Notes under the pieces: model-generated
Seen by the model: only the letters and a program-made list of their open reading frames with translations
Database searches by the model: none
What the model was told of the DNA's origin: nothing
Program-made: the position numbers and the translations under genes
Assembly: GCA_902806105.1 (NCBI GenBank)
Contig: CADCVI010000244.1
Coordinates: 1 to 19,756 of the forward strand
DNA from: an uncultured Rubrobacteraceae bacterium
GTDB lineage: Bacteria; Actinomycetota; Rubrobacteria; Rubrobacterales; Rubrobacteraceae
Reading direction: 5' to 3'
Length of the DNA stretch: 19,756 nt
In this document: one piece after another, positions 1 through 7,674 of the stretch
Layout: every line of letters begins with the position of its first letter
Position numbering within the stretch: position 1 is the stretch's first letter

Positions 1-2
1 GG

Positions 3-176
3 GCGAGGGTGGCGCTGGACGTCAGACGGCTCGCGCAGCTCTACGCCGGGTATTTGCCCGCCGGGCAGCTCGCGCGCCACGGGCTGATCGAACCGGGGTC
101 AAGGGAAGCCCTGGAGATCCTCGACGCCTGGTTTCCGGCGGGGGATCCTTATGCCTCGGTGCCGGACCACTTCTAG
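3..176 (+). CDS. Eis-like GNAT N-acetyltransferase, C-terminal fragment (5' end outside window)
   Basis: This is the last 57 codons of a gene that begins before the window, read in frame 3 and ending with TAG at 174-176. The peptide contains RLAQLYAGYLPAGQLARHG, then an LEILDAWF stretch, and ends in PDHF. This pattern (leucine-rich helix, LYxGxxxxxxLxxxG, then a short acidic segment and a final aromatic residue) is how the SCP2-like C-terminal domain of Eis-type acetyltransferases usually ends. Family members acetylate amines (aminoglycosides, lysines) using acetyl-CoA; the substrate cannot be inferred here. The catalytic GNAT domain is not in the window, so the call rests on a short tail only. 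A gap of about 140 bases separates it from the next gene. Confidence 0.6.
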   Translation, partial: ARVALDVRRLAQLYAGYLPAGQLARHGLIEPGSREALEILDAWFPAGDPYASVPDHF

Positions 177-231
177 CCGTCATCGAAGGTCGCCCGTTGG
201 GGAACTCGGGCTACCCGGGCTACCGCCCTTA

Positions 232-314
232 TATACTGGAGTCCGAGAGCAGGGGGCGACCAGCGGGGCTGAGAGCCGACTGCCGAGGGCTACGGAACAA
301 ACGGAGGTTCAAGC
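232..314 (+). promoter_or_regulatory. Candidate -10 box and leader of the FGD-like oxidoreductase gene
   Basis: TATACT at 232-237 matches the -10 consensus in five of six positions and is the only AT-rich patch in the gap. I find no convincing -35 at 16-18 bases upstream. The leader that follows is about 70 nt and contains a weak hairpin, GGCT-gag-AGCC at 267-277. The ribosome site GGAGGT at 303-308 lies 6 bases before the ATG and fixes the start of the downstream gene. Confidence 0.35.
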
Positions 315-1319
315 ATGAAGACCACTGGCACCGTCGGGTACGCGGCGATGTTCGAGCAGTTCCATCCGACGGACCTTCTGCGGTGGTGCAAGACCGCCGA
401 GGAGAACGGCTTCACCTCCGTGATGGCCTCGGATCACTTCCACCCCTGGACCCCCGAGCAGGGCGAGAGCGCCTTCGTGTGGAGCTGGATGGGGGCCCTC
501 GGGGCGACGACGAACCTCCGCTTCGGGACCGGCGTCACGCCGCCCGGGTTCCGCTACCACCCCGCGATCATCGCGCAGGCCGCCGCGACCCTGGAGGCCA
601 TGTACCCGGGCCGGTTCTGGCTCGGGCTCGGCGCGGGCGAGGCGCTGAACGAGCACATCGTCGGCGAGTACTGGCCGGAGGCCCCGACGCGGCTGCGCAT
701 CCTCATGGAGTCCATAGAGGTCATCCGCCGGCTCTTCACGGGCAAGGTCGTCAAGTACTCCGGGGACCACATAAAGCTGGAGAGCGCGAGGCTCTACACG
801 ATGCCCGATACGCCGCCCCCGATCTACGTTGCCACCGCCGGGCCGTTGCAGAGCCGCAGGACCGGCGAGTTCTGCGACGGGATCATCACCGTGGGTGCCG
901 CCGACGAGAAGATAAAGATGCTCATGGAGAAGTTCGAGGAGGGGGCAAGGAGGGCCGACAAGGACCCGTCGACCATGCCGCGGATGATCCAGCTGCACGT
1001 CTCCTGGGCCGAGAGCCAGCCCGAGGCCGAGGATCAGGCCGTCAAGGAGTGGCCCAACGGCGGGATGCCCTTCCCCAAGGGCGACATAAAGAACCCCGAG
1101 GACTTCGCCGCCATAGCCAAGCAGGTCACGGTCGAGAACTTCAAGAACCGCGTCCTGATGAGCGCCGACCTCGACGAGCACCTGGAGCACGTTCAGAAGT
1201 ACGTGGATCTCGGCTTCGACGAGGTCTACGTCCACAACGTCGGCCGCAACCAGGAAGAGTTCATCCGCGCCTACGGCGAGCGCGTCATCCCGAAGCTCCA
1301 CTGGCGGAACAAGGGCTAA
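315..1319 (+). CDS. F420-dependent LLM-class oxidoreductase, FGD-like (TIGR03557-type)
   Basis: This 334-residue protein belongs to the bacterial-luciferase-like (LLM) TIM-barrel family and most resembles F420-dependent glucose-6-phosphate dehydrogenase (FGD, about 336 residues). Seen directly: SDHFHPW at 39-45, which puts Asp40, His41 and Trp45 next to the F420/substrate residues of FGD (His40, Trp44), and LGLGAGE ending at Glu109, the same number as the FGD active-site glutamate. These residues suggest hydride transfer between a hydroxyl-bearing substrate and F420, but FGD-like paralogues are numerous and true glucose-6-phosphate activity is not established by this. It is likely cytosolic. 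GGAGGT 6 bases upstream supports the ATG. It is probably monocistronic, since it ends 10 bases before a strong inverted repeat and converges on the amidase gene. Confidence 0.85.
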   Translation: MKTTGTVGYAAMFEQFHPTDLLRWCKTAEENGFTSVMASDHFHPWTPEQGESAFVWSWMGALGATTNLRFGTGVTPPGFRYHPAIIAQAAATLEAMYPGRFWLGLGAGEALNEHIVGEYWPEAPTRLRILMESIEVIRRLFTGKVVKYSGDHIKLESARLYTMPDTPPPIYVATAGPLQSRRTGEFCDGIITVGAADEKIKMLMEKFEEGARRADKDPSTMPRMIQLHVSWAESQPEAEDQAVKEWPNGGMPFPKGDIKNPEDFAAIAKQVTVENFKNRVLMSADLDEHLEHVQKYVDLGFDEVYVHNVGRNQEEFIRAYGERVIPKLHWRNKG

Positions 1320-1328
1320 CCTCGAGCA

Positions 1329-1369
1329 GGGTTCGGGGGGAGGCCGATGTCCGGCCTCCCCCCGAGCCC
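1329..1369. terminator. Bidirectional hairpin terminator between convergent genes
   Basis: Bases 1329-1346 and 1352-1369 form an 18-bp stem (one T·G wobble) around a 5-base loop, ATGTC. The stem includes a run of six G paired with six C. There is no long T-tract on either side, which is common for terminators in high-GC actinobacteria. Its position between the stop codons at 1319 (plus) and 1381 (minus) suits termination from both sides. Confidence 0.75.
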
Positions 1370-1380
1370 GTTCTGCCTCC

Positions 1381-2319
1381 CTATGCCCGGTTCAGGTAAC
1401 GCTTGGGGCAGCGGGCGACGAGTGAGTAGGTGGTATCGACCATGTTCCCGACGTAGAGCTCGCCGGCCTGCGTGAGGAGCTGGTAGGCGTCGAGGCGATC
1501 GAAGCCGTAGTCCTCTTCGAGCCACAGGATCAGCTCGGTGTTCGCGATCCTGGCTGCATCCTCCATCGGTCGCGCGCTCCCCACGACCATTATGTGCTCG
1601 TCGGACTCGATGCGCGGCCACTCTATAGCCTTGCCCTTTATCACGTCGAATACCACCGTGACCTTGGACGTGATCTCCAGCGCCACCCCGCAAAGCTCGC
1701 CCTGCCCCTGCCTCGCGTGGCAGTCCCCGGTGTAAAAGAGCGCCCCCTCGTTCCACACCGGCAGATACACCGTGTTCCCCGGGCAGACGTCCGGCACGTC
1801 CATGTTCCCCCCGAAGGGCCCCGGCGCCAGCGCGCTGATGGCCTCCAGGTCCGGCGCCACCGCGAGGGTGCCCATGAAGGGCTGCCAGTCGAGCTCCACA
1901 CCGAGGTCGTCGTTGGTCAGCTTATCGCCGTCCAGCTTCCACACCCACGTCTTCTCCGGCAACGGGTCCTGTAGCGTGCGGGTCATGGCCGTGGAGGTAA
2001 GGCCGCCGAAGTAGGGCACGAGCGTGCTCACGGCGAAGTCGCGGGTCGGCTCTATGCTCTCGATGCGCACCGCCAGCGTGTCGCCCGGCTCCGCCCCCTC
2101 GATGTACAGCGGTCCCGTCTGGGGGTTGAGGAACTTGGCGGTCGCCAGCGCCTTGCTCGCCACGTCGTTCTCGCTCTGGATGCGGCTTTCGAACGCGTCG
2201 TTGGTGTGGATGGTCACCCGATCCCCCGGGCTGACTCGCGCTATAGCCTCCCGGTAGGGGTTGAAGACGTAGCTGTAGTCCTCGGGCTTGATCTCGACGG
2301 TCTTCGCTTCTGTCGTCAC
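1381..2319 (-). CDS. Acetamidase/formamidase family protein
   Basis: This 312-residue protein is of the FmdA/AmdA family, which hydrolyses short amides (acetamide, formamide) to ammonia and the acid in the cytosol. Visible family features in order: TIHTNDAFES near residues 36-45, a YIEGAEPGDTLAVRI segment near 73-87, PFMGTLAVAP near the middle, the glycine-rich GPFGGNMDVPDVCPGN segment, and the hallmark GALFYTGDCHARQGQGE, which carries the metal/catalytic residues of the family. The length fits the short (about 300 residue) acetamidase branch better than the longer FmdA formamidases. The start is GTG (complement of 2317-2319), supported by GAGGAG 7 bases upstream. It lies next to nitrogen-scavenging genes, so a role in recovering ammonia from amides is plausible, but the true substrate is unknown. 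Confidence 0.88.
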   Translation of the reverse strand: MTTEAKTVEIKPEDYSYVFNPYREAIARVSPGDRVTIHTNDAFESRIQSENDVASKALATAKFLNPQTGPLYIEGAEPGDTLAVRIESIEPTRDFAVSTLVPYFGGLTSTAMTRTLQDPLPEKTWVWKLDGDKLTNDDLGVELDWQPFMGTLAVAPDLEAISALAPGPFGGNMDVPDVCPGNTVYLPVWNEGALFYTGDCHARQGQGELCGVALEITSKVTVVFDVIKGKAIEWPRIESDEHIMVVGSARPMEDAARIANTELILWLEEDYGFDRLDAYQLLTQAGELYVGNMVDTTYSLVARCPKRYLNRA

Positions 2320-2501
2320 GAACGCTCCTCTCTGCGGCCTGCTGACCTTTTATATTGGGGATCGGGTACCGCTCAGGCCCTCGACGGAGTAAAGATGCTC
2401 GGCGTTCATCGGCATGCCCCACCCTGCTAACGTGGTTTTCTCGTCGCTTTGCCGGAAGGGTAACGATCTCGCGAAGTGCCCGCGAGCGTCCGAAGAGAGC
2501 G

Positions 2502-2530
2502 CTAAAGCCAATCCACCGAGTTTCCTCCTC
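2502..2530 (-). other. Leader ribosome site followed by a possible tetrapeptide frame
   Basis: GAGGAGG (complement of 2524-2530) lies about 11 bases downstream of the inferred transcript start. It sits 7 bases before a GTG at 2516 that opens a four-codon frame, M-D-W-L-stop, ending at 2502. An overlapping TTG at 2511 opens a 53-codon frame running to 2350, but its spacing from GAGGAGG is a poor 12 bases. Neither peptide resembles anything I know. The site may be a translated leader or fortuitous. Confidence 0.25.
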
Positions 2531-2547
2531 TTTCCTATCCCGAGGGC

Positions 2548-2576
2548 ATTGTAGGTCGGCCCCGAACCCCATACAA
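2548..2576 (-). promoter_or_regulatory. Candidate promoter of the amidase gene, with a ~220-nt leader
   Basis: On the minus strand, TTGTAT (complement of 2571-2576) is followed after exactly 17 bases by TACAAT (complement of 2548-2553). Both hexamers match the housekeeping consensus well and the spacing is ideal. Transcription would start near 2541, leaving an unusually long leader before the GTG at 2319. A second AT-rich patch close to the gene, AATATAAAA at about 2349-2357, could be an alternative -10 giving a short leader. Confidence 0.5.
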
Positions 2577-2916
2577 GGCGCGCGGTTCCGAAGCCCGGAT
2601 CGGTGACGCAAGCCGCGAACCAGCGACCGTATGGGAAGCCCGAACCCACCGGCCCCTGCCTTGTCGTCGCTCGCAACACGCAACCCCAGCCGACCACCGC
2701 CCGCTCGAAGCGAACCTCCCGGGAGCCATCGGTCAGCGGGGCGCAGAACCTCCGCCTATGGAGTAAGCCGTTTGCTTGCTCCGTGTTCCGGTCGTCGTCC
2801 GGGGGCTCGTCGCGATCTTTTGGTGGCCGTTCGGATCCACCCCGGGAGCCTCGCCGTGGGCCTTGGCTTCTCAACCGTGGTCAGGGGTTCCCCTCCGGTC
2901 GGGAAGTCGTTCGGAG

Positions 2917-2946
2917 GTGACAAACCTTTCTCCGGACGTTTAGTAT
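2917..2946 (+). promoter_or_regulatory. Candidate promoter of the APC permease gene
   Basis: GTGACA at 2917-2922 (five of six to the -35 consensus) and TAGTAT at 2941-2946 (four of six to the -10) are separated by 18 bases. If used, transcription starts near 2953. That would be downstream of the ATG at 2945 and supports choosing a later start codon for the permease. Confidence 0.4.
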
Positions 2947-3001
2947 GCGCGGCAGCTTGCGGCGGGCAGGCGTATCTTTGGAGGTTGGGAAGGGGCAGGG
3001 T

Positions 3002-4489
3002 TTGGAGCAGCGGAACACGGACGGTGGTCTCAGGGGCGGGGCGCTCTCGACCGTCGAGGCGATGGTGGTCTCGATGGGCTTCATGGCGCCCTCGGTGGCG
3101 ATGTTCTTCAACACGCCGTTCATCGCGGGCTTCGCGGGCGGGGCGATGCCGCTGACGATGCTGCTCTCGTTCGCGGCGGTGTTTCTGGTCGCCCTCGGTT
3201 TCTCGCAGCTTGCGCGCAGGACGGCGTCGGCCGGGAGCGTGTACGCGATCGTCTCGAACGCCATCAACCCCAGGACGGGGTTCATGGGGATGTGGTTCTT
3301 CATCATCGGGTACGGGATCTTCGAGGCAGCTACCTACTCGATCTTCGCCTCCTTCTCCAGCGAGCTCCTGGAGCGCACCTTCGGCCTCGCAGTGCCCTGG
3401 ATCGTCCCGTTCCTCTTCGTGGCCGGGCTGGTTTATGCGCTCTCGGTCCTCGGGGTCACGCAGTCCGTGCGCGGCGGCCTGATCTTCCTTGCCTACGAGC
3501 TCGGGGTCGTCACGATCCTGCTGCTCGTCGTGATTTTTCAGGGGGGCGCCGAGGGGAATACCCTCGCCGTCTTCAACCCCGCGACCGGCAGCGGTATCGG
3601 CGGGGTCTTTCTCGGCATGATCTTCGGGATAATGTCGTTTGTCGGCTGGAAGGCCGCCGCCTCCCTGGGCGAGGAGACCCGCGACCCGCACACGTCTATC
3701 CCCCGCGCCCTGCTCGGGGCGGTGGCGATCATCGGGACCTACTACGTCTTCGTGACCTACGCGGCGACGATCGGGTTCGGCCCGGACAACATGGAAAGAT
3801 TCGCCGGTGATTCTGCTTGGTTCGACACTCTTACCCGCGAGTACCTCGGCGCGGCCTGGGCGCCCTTCGTCGGTATCGCCGCCCTGACCGGGGCCATAGC
3901 CTCATGCATCGGCATCCACAACGCGACCGTGAGGCTCCTCTACGCCCTCGGCCGTGACGGAGTGCTCCCCCGCGCGCTCGCGAAGGTTCACCCGACGAGG
4001 CGCTCGCCCTACGTCGCAGCCAGCTTTCAGGCGGGCTTCTCAGTCGTCCTCGGCATAGTCTTCAGCGCGTTCGTGTTCGGCGATCCGGCGACGACCTACG
4101 GCTACTTCGGGGGGCTCGGGACGCTCGCCGTCCTGCTCGTGTACATCTTTATCAACGTCTCGGTCTTTCTGTATTTCCTGAGAAAGGAGCGCGAGAACTT
4201 CTCGGTGCTGAGGCACGCGGTGATCCCGCTCGTCGCGACGGCGGCGGTCTGCCTGCCGATCTACGGCTTGGTCTACCCGGTCCCGGATCCGCCGTTCAAC
4301 TTGTGGCCGTACCTCATAGCGCTCTGGGGCGTCATCGGCCTGATCTTCCTCATCGTCGTCTCCCGCCGCCGTCCCGACATAGCGGAGAAGATGGGCCGCG
4401 CCTTCACGGAGGCGGGCGACGAGCCGGATACGAGCCAGGAGGACGTACGCGGGATCAAGGACCGCTCCACGACCGGCGGCGTCGAGTAG
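3002..4489 (+). CDS. APC-superfamily amino acid/amine permease
   Basis: This is an integral membrane transporter of about 495 residues with roughly 12 hydrophobic segments. It starts with the APC pattern LSTVEAMVVSMGFMAPSVAMFF and contains the helix 6-7 signature SFVGWKAAASLGEETRDP followed by SIPRALLGAV. Proteins of this group use proton or sodium gradients to import amino acids or amines; the substrate is not predictable. The start is uncertain. The ATG at 2945 has no ribosome site and overlaps the candidate promoter, while TTG at 3002 follows an AGGGG stretch and begins 8-9 residues before the conserved N-terminus, so I prefer it. The C-terminal tail of about 40 residues is polar and acidic. 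It lies 148 bases upstream of codA, on the same strand, with a hairpin between. Confidence 0.85.
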   Translation: MEQRNTDGGLRGGALSTVEAMVVSMGFMAPSVAMFFNTPFIAGFAGGAMPLTMLLSFAAVFLVALGFSQLARRTASAGSVYAIVSNAINPRTGFMGMWFFIIGYGIFEAATYSIFASFSSELLERTFGLAVPWIVPFLFVAGLVYALSVLGVTQSVRGGLIFLAYELGVVTILLLVVIFQGGAEGNTLAVFNPATGSGIGGVFLGMIFGIMSFVGWKAAASLGEETRDPHTSIPRALLGAVAIIGTYYVFVTYAATIGFGPDNMERFAGDSAWFDTLTREYLGAAWAPFVGIAALTGAIASCIGIHNATVRLLYALGRDGVLPRALAKVHPTRRSPYVAASFQAGFSVVLGIVFSAFVFGDPATTYGYFGGLGTLAVLLVYIFINVSVFLYFLRKERENFSVLRHAVIPLVATAAVCLPIYGLVYPVPDPPFNLWPYLIALWGVIGLIFLIVVSRRRPDIAEKMGRAFTEAGDEPDTSQEDVRGIKDRSTTGGVE

Positions 4490-4505
4490 ACCGTGGGCCG
4501 GTTCT

Positions 4506-4524
4506 CGGGGCCGGGTTGGCCCCG
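4506..4524 (+). terminator. Weak hairpin after the permease gene
   Basis: CGGGGCC (4506-4512) pairs with GGCCCCG (4518-4524) around a 5-base loop, GGGTT. It lies 16 bases after the permease stop and has no T-tract. It could terminate or merely attenuate read-through into codA. The rest of the 4490-4637 gap shows no clear promoter. Confidence 0.35.
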
Positions 4525-4637
4525 GATACGCCTCTCCCGCTCGTTCGAGATGCCGCTTCTGTACGTTTGGCCGAAGAGGACGTGGGGCGGGACCGCTTTA
4601 CTTTCGTATCGAGGAAGCTTGTGGAGGGAGCCCGAGA

Positions 4638-5966
4638 GTGTATGACCTGATCCTACGCGGCGCGCGCCTCGGGGGGGCGGCCGTGGACGTCGCCGTTTCG
4701 GGGGGCCGGATAGAGCGGATCTCGCCCCGCGTGGAGGGACGGGGCGGGCGGGAGATCGACGCCGGGGGGCGTCTCGTCTCGCCGCCGTTCATCGAGTCGC
4801 ACGTCCACCTCGACACGACGCTCACCGCCGGGGACCCGCGCTGGAACGAGTCCGGGACGCTCTTCGAGGGCATCCGGATCTGGTCCGAGCGCAAGGGGAG
4901 CATGACGCGCGAGGACGTGATCTCCCGCGCCACCGAGCTTCTCCGGTGGCAGGCGGCCCAGGGCGTCCTGCACGTCCGAACCCACGTGGACGTGACCGAC
5001 CCCGATCTGACGGGACTGAAGGCGATGCTGGAGGTGAGGGAGGCGGTCAGCGGCTGGACGGAGGTCCAGATCGTCGCGTTCCCCCAGGAGGGCCTCCTCT
5101 CCTACCCGCGCGGCGTCGAGCTGATGGAGGAGGCGCTGAAGCTCGGGGCGGACGTCGTCGGCGGCATCCCCCACTACGAGCACACCCGAGAGATGGGCGC
5201 CGAGTCCGTCCGGGAGAGTTTCCGGCTCGCCGAGAAGTACGACAGGCCGGTAGACATCCACTGCGACGAGACGGACGACCCGGAGTCCCGCTTCCTGGAG
5301 GTCATGGCGGCTGAGGCCATCCGGACGGGGACGGGCCCGCGCGTGACCGCGAGCCACACGACCGCCTTCGGCTCCTACGACAACGCCTACGCCTTCAAGC
5401 TGATGGGGTTTCTCGCCAAGGCCGAGATCAACTTCGTGGCGAATCCCCTGGTGAACATAACCCTTCAGGGCCGCTACGACTCCTACCCGAAGCGGCGCGG
5501 CCTCACCCGCGTCAAGGAGCTCGTCCAGAACGGGCTGAACGTTTCTTTGGGCTACGACGACATCATGGACCCCTGGTACCCCCTCGGGACCGGCGGGATG
5601 TTGCAGCCCGCCCACATGGCAGTCCATGCCTGCCACATGACGAGCCGCGAGGAGGTCACCGCCTGCTTCGACATGGTGACCCAGAACGCCGCCGGTACCC
5701 TCGGGCTGGAAAATTACGGCCTCGCCGAGGGCGGCCCGGCGAGCTTCGTGCTCGTCGACGCGCCGGATGAGTGGGACGCGATCCGGCGCCTCGCGACCAC
5801 GACCCTCGTGGTGAGGGACGGCGAGGTCATAGCCCAGGCGAAACCGGCGGAGCACGTGCTCATGGGCCAGGCCGTCACGTTCCAGAGGGGGGAACCTGGC
5901 ATGCAGAAGGCGGAGAACCTCACGGGACACGCGGGAGAGAGCGGCGAGAGAACGGAGCGGGGATGA
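4638..5966 (+). CDS. codA: Cytosine deaminase (amidohydrolase superfamily)
   Basis: It converts cytosine (or isoguanine-type analogues) to uracil and ammonia in the cytosol. The 442-residue sequence follows E. coli CodA closely with a constant offset of 6 residues: metal ligands His55 and His57 (HVHLDTT), Gln150, His208 with the proton-shuttling Glu211 (HCDE), His240 (SHTTA), metal ligand Asp307 and the adjacent specificity residue Asp308, followed by DPWYPLGT. One difference from E. coli is Tyr306, where E. coli has His in GHDD. The C-terminus carries about 20 extra polar residues. The start is GTG, 7 bases after GGAGGGAG. The stop overlaps the next start (ATGA), so the permease is translationally coupled. 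The order codA-codB is the reverse of the E. coli codBA operon. Confidence 0.93.
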   Translation: MYDLILRGARLGGAAVDVAVSGGRIERISPRVEGRGGREIDAGGRLVSPPFIESHVHLDTTLTAGDPRWNESGTLFEGIRIWSERKGSMTREDVISRATELLRWQAAQGVLHVRTHVDVTDPDLTGLKAMLEVREAVSGWTEVQIVAFPQEGLLSYPRGVELMEEALKLGADVVGGIPHYEHTREMGAESVRESFRLAEKYDRPVDIHCDETDDPESRFLEVMAAEAIRTGTGPRVTASHTTAFGSYDNAYAFKLMGFLAKAEINFVANPLVNITLQGRYDSYPKRRGLTRVKELVQNGLNVSLGYDDIMDPWYPLGTGGMLQPAHMAVHACHMTSREEVTACFDMVTQNAAGTLGLENYGLAEGGPASFVLVDAPDEWDAIRRLATTTLVVRDGEVIAQAKPAEHVLMGQAVTFQRGEPGMQKAENLTGHAGESGERTERG

Positions 5967-7441
5967 GCGGACGGACGGGCACGGAGGGAAGGACCGAGCT
6001 TTCGGAGGCGGTGCACATCGAGCGCCACAACAGCATCGAGCCGGTCCCGGAGAGCTTGAAGGACGCGACGGCCCTGGACCAGTTCTGGATCTGGGCTGGC
6101 GCCAACATCGCCCCGATAAACTGGGTGTTGGGCGCCCTCGGGATCGTGCTGGGGCTCGGGCTCTGGGATACCGTGCTCGTCCTCGCCGTCGGCAACGCCA
6201 TCGGGGTGACGATCTTCGGGCTGTTCGTCCTCATGGGCCAGAAGACCGGGGTGACGCAGATGGTGCTGGCGCGGAGCGCGTTCGGGCGCCGGGGCGCGTA
6301 TCTGCCCGCGCTGTTTCAGATCGTCATCGCGACGGGCTGGATCGCCGTGAACACCTGGATCATCCTGGACCTCGGCGTCGCTCTGCTCGAGATCCTCGGC
6401 CTCCCCGGCACGGTCTTCGCTAAAGTAATCCTGGTGCTCCTGATCATGGCCGCGCAGGTCGGGCTCGCGACCCTCGGCTTCTACGCCATCCGTACCTTCG
6501 AGAAGTGGACCGTGCCGGTGACGCTCGTGATCCTCGTCGCCATGTCGGTGGTCGCGTGGACGAGCGGCGAGGTCCAGTGGGGCTACGCGGGCGAGGCCAA
6601 GGGGGCCGAGCGCCTGACCGCGATGAGCCAGGTCATGACCGCCATCGGGATCGGCTGGGGGATCACCTGGCTCGCCTACGCCTCGGACTACTCGCGCTTC
6701 GTGCCGCGCACGGTCGGGCGCCCGAAGCTCTTCTTCGCGGGCGCTATGGGCCAGTTTGTCCCGGTCCTGTGGCTCGGGGTCCTCGGGGCATCCATCGCCA
6801 CGACGGGGACGGGCGCCGACCCTGCCGTCATCATCGTCCAGACGTTCGGGGCGCTCGCCGTGCCGGTCCTGCTGCTCGTGGTCCACGGCCCGATCGCGAC
6901 GAACATCCTGAACGTCTACTCGACCTCCGTCTCGGCGCTCGCCGTCGACATCAGGGTGCCCCGCCACGTCCTCTCCATCGTCGTCGGCGTCCTCGCGACC
7001 GCCTTCACGCTGTACCTCGTGTTCGCGGGCGAGATCGCCGAGCAGCTCGACTTCTGGCTCGCGAGCGTCGTCGCCTGGGTCAGCCCGTGGGCGGCGATCA
7101 TGCTCGTCCACTTCTACATCATCCGTCGGGAGAACATCGACATCGAGGCGCTCTACCAGTCCCCGAAAGAATCTCGCGTCGGCGACGTCAACTGGGCCGC
7201 GATGGTCTCCCTCCTCATCGGCCTCGTGATGACGTGGATGTTCCTCTACGGGCTCGTCGCCCCGCTCCAGGGACCGATAGCCCGCTCGCTGAACGGCCTC
7301 GACCTCTCGTGGCTCGCCGGGATGCTCACGGCGGGAATCCTCTATTTCTCCCTCTACAAGCTCGGCTTCGTGGACCGGCACAGCGGCGCCCGCCGGGGCA
7401 TCGAAGACTCGCCCAAGGTCGAGGAGAGGACCGGAGCCTAG
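5963..7441 (+). CDS. codB: NCS1-family cytosine/purine permease (CodB-like)
   Basis: A membrane transporter of 492 residues with about 12 hydrophobic helices of the NCS1 nucleobase symporter family. The N-terminus holds HIERHNSIEPVP, then helix 1 with GANIAPINWVLG at residues 46-57, typical of the cytosine/purine branch. The helix 3 motif TGWIAVNTW places Asn130 where Mhp1 has the ligand-binding Gln121. The frame stays open further upstream to 5771, but the ATG at 5963 overlaps the codA stop codon and begins the conserved part, so I take it as the start. Coupling to a cytosine deaminase makes cytosine the likely substrate. The gene ends 25 bases before an 11-bp inverted repeat. Confidence 0.88.
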   Translation: MSGRTGTEGRTELSEAVHIERHNSIEPVPESLKDATALDQFWIWAGANIAPINWVLGALGIVLGLGLWDTVLVLAVGNAIGVTIFGLFVLMGQKTGVTQMVLARSAFGRRGAYLPALFQIVIATGWIAVNTWIILDLGVALLEILGLPGTVFAKVILVLLIMAAQVGLATLGFYAIRTFEKWTVPVTLVILVAMSVVAWTSGEVQWGYAGEAKGAERLTAMSQVMTAIGIGWGITWLAYASDYSRFVPRTVGRPKLFFAGAMGQFVPVLWLGVLGASIATTGTGADPAVIIVQTFGALAVPVLLLVVHGPIATNILNVYSTSVSALAVDIRVPRHVLSIVVGVLATAFTLYLVFAGEIAEQLDFWLASVVAWVSPWAAIMLVHFYIIRRENIDIEALYQSPKESRVGDVNWAAMVSLLIGLVMTWMFLYGLVAPLQGPIARSLNGLDLSWLAGMLTAGILYFSLYKLGFVDRHSGARRGIEDSPKVEERTGA

Positions 7442-7465
7442 CCGAAGCCCCTCCACCGTAGGACG

Positions 7466-7497
7466 CGGCGGGACATCGACCCGTCCATGTCCCGCCG
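7466..7497 (+). terminator. Hairpin after the codA-codB module
   Basis: Bases 7466-7476 (C then GGCGGGACAT) pair perfectly with 7487-7497 (ATGTCCCGCC then G), giving an 11-bp stem around a 10-base loop. No T-tract follows. It lies directly after the permease stop at 7441 and probably ends or reduces transcription before the next operon. Confidence 0.5.
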
Positions 7498-7674
7498 GAC
7501 AACGGGCCGGGCTCCCGGAACCTCCAAGACGCGTTTGGTGCGGCAGCTACGGCCCGGCATCCGCCCTTCTGCTTCCCTCGCTCGCCTTCCCACGCGGGGT
7601 GGCGGGACCATCAGCCCGTTCACGCGAGGGGCCGTCCGTTGGGGTCTTGGCGGTCTCCGCCGCTTGGCCATCGC

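Larger units (their letters stand above)
2320..3001. other. Gene-poor divergent intergenic region
   Basis: About 680 bases separate the divergent amidase and permease genes. Several open frames cross it, but none has a recognisable domain and most are shadows on the opposite strand. What can be seen: a minus-strand promoter candidate at 2548-2576, a minus-strand ribosome site and tiny leader frame at 2502-2530, a hairpin CTCGCG/CGCGAG at 2468-2486, a hairpin at 2761-2781 (8-bp stem with one T·G pair, loop CGTTT), and a plus-strand promoter candidate at 2917-2946. A decayed gene cannot be excluded, but I cannot name one. Confidence 0.5.

Noticed and set aside
241..300. CTGAGAG-containing leader resembling part of a TPP or guanidine-I riboswitch
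   Set aside because: Only a short piece fits. The second conserved half of the TPP element and the AAGCCCGGGAGA-type part of the guanidine element are both absent.
2581..2620. GGTTCCGAAGCCC resembling a tRNA T-arm
   Set aside because: The GTTCRA core is not matched and no acceptor or anticodon arms can be built around it.
2603..2920. Plus-strand frames in the gap before the APC permease
   Set aside because: Low-complexity Ser/Pro/Arg products without start context or similarity to a known family. A decayed gene cannot be excluded but is not supported.
5771..5962. N-terminal extension of the CodB-like permease by 64 residues
   Set aside because: The extension is an out-of-frame reading of codA, has Arg/Gly-rich composition and no conserved sequence. 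The ATG at 5963 overlaps the codA stop.
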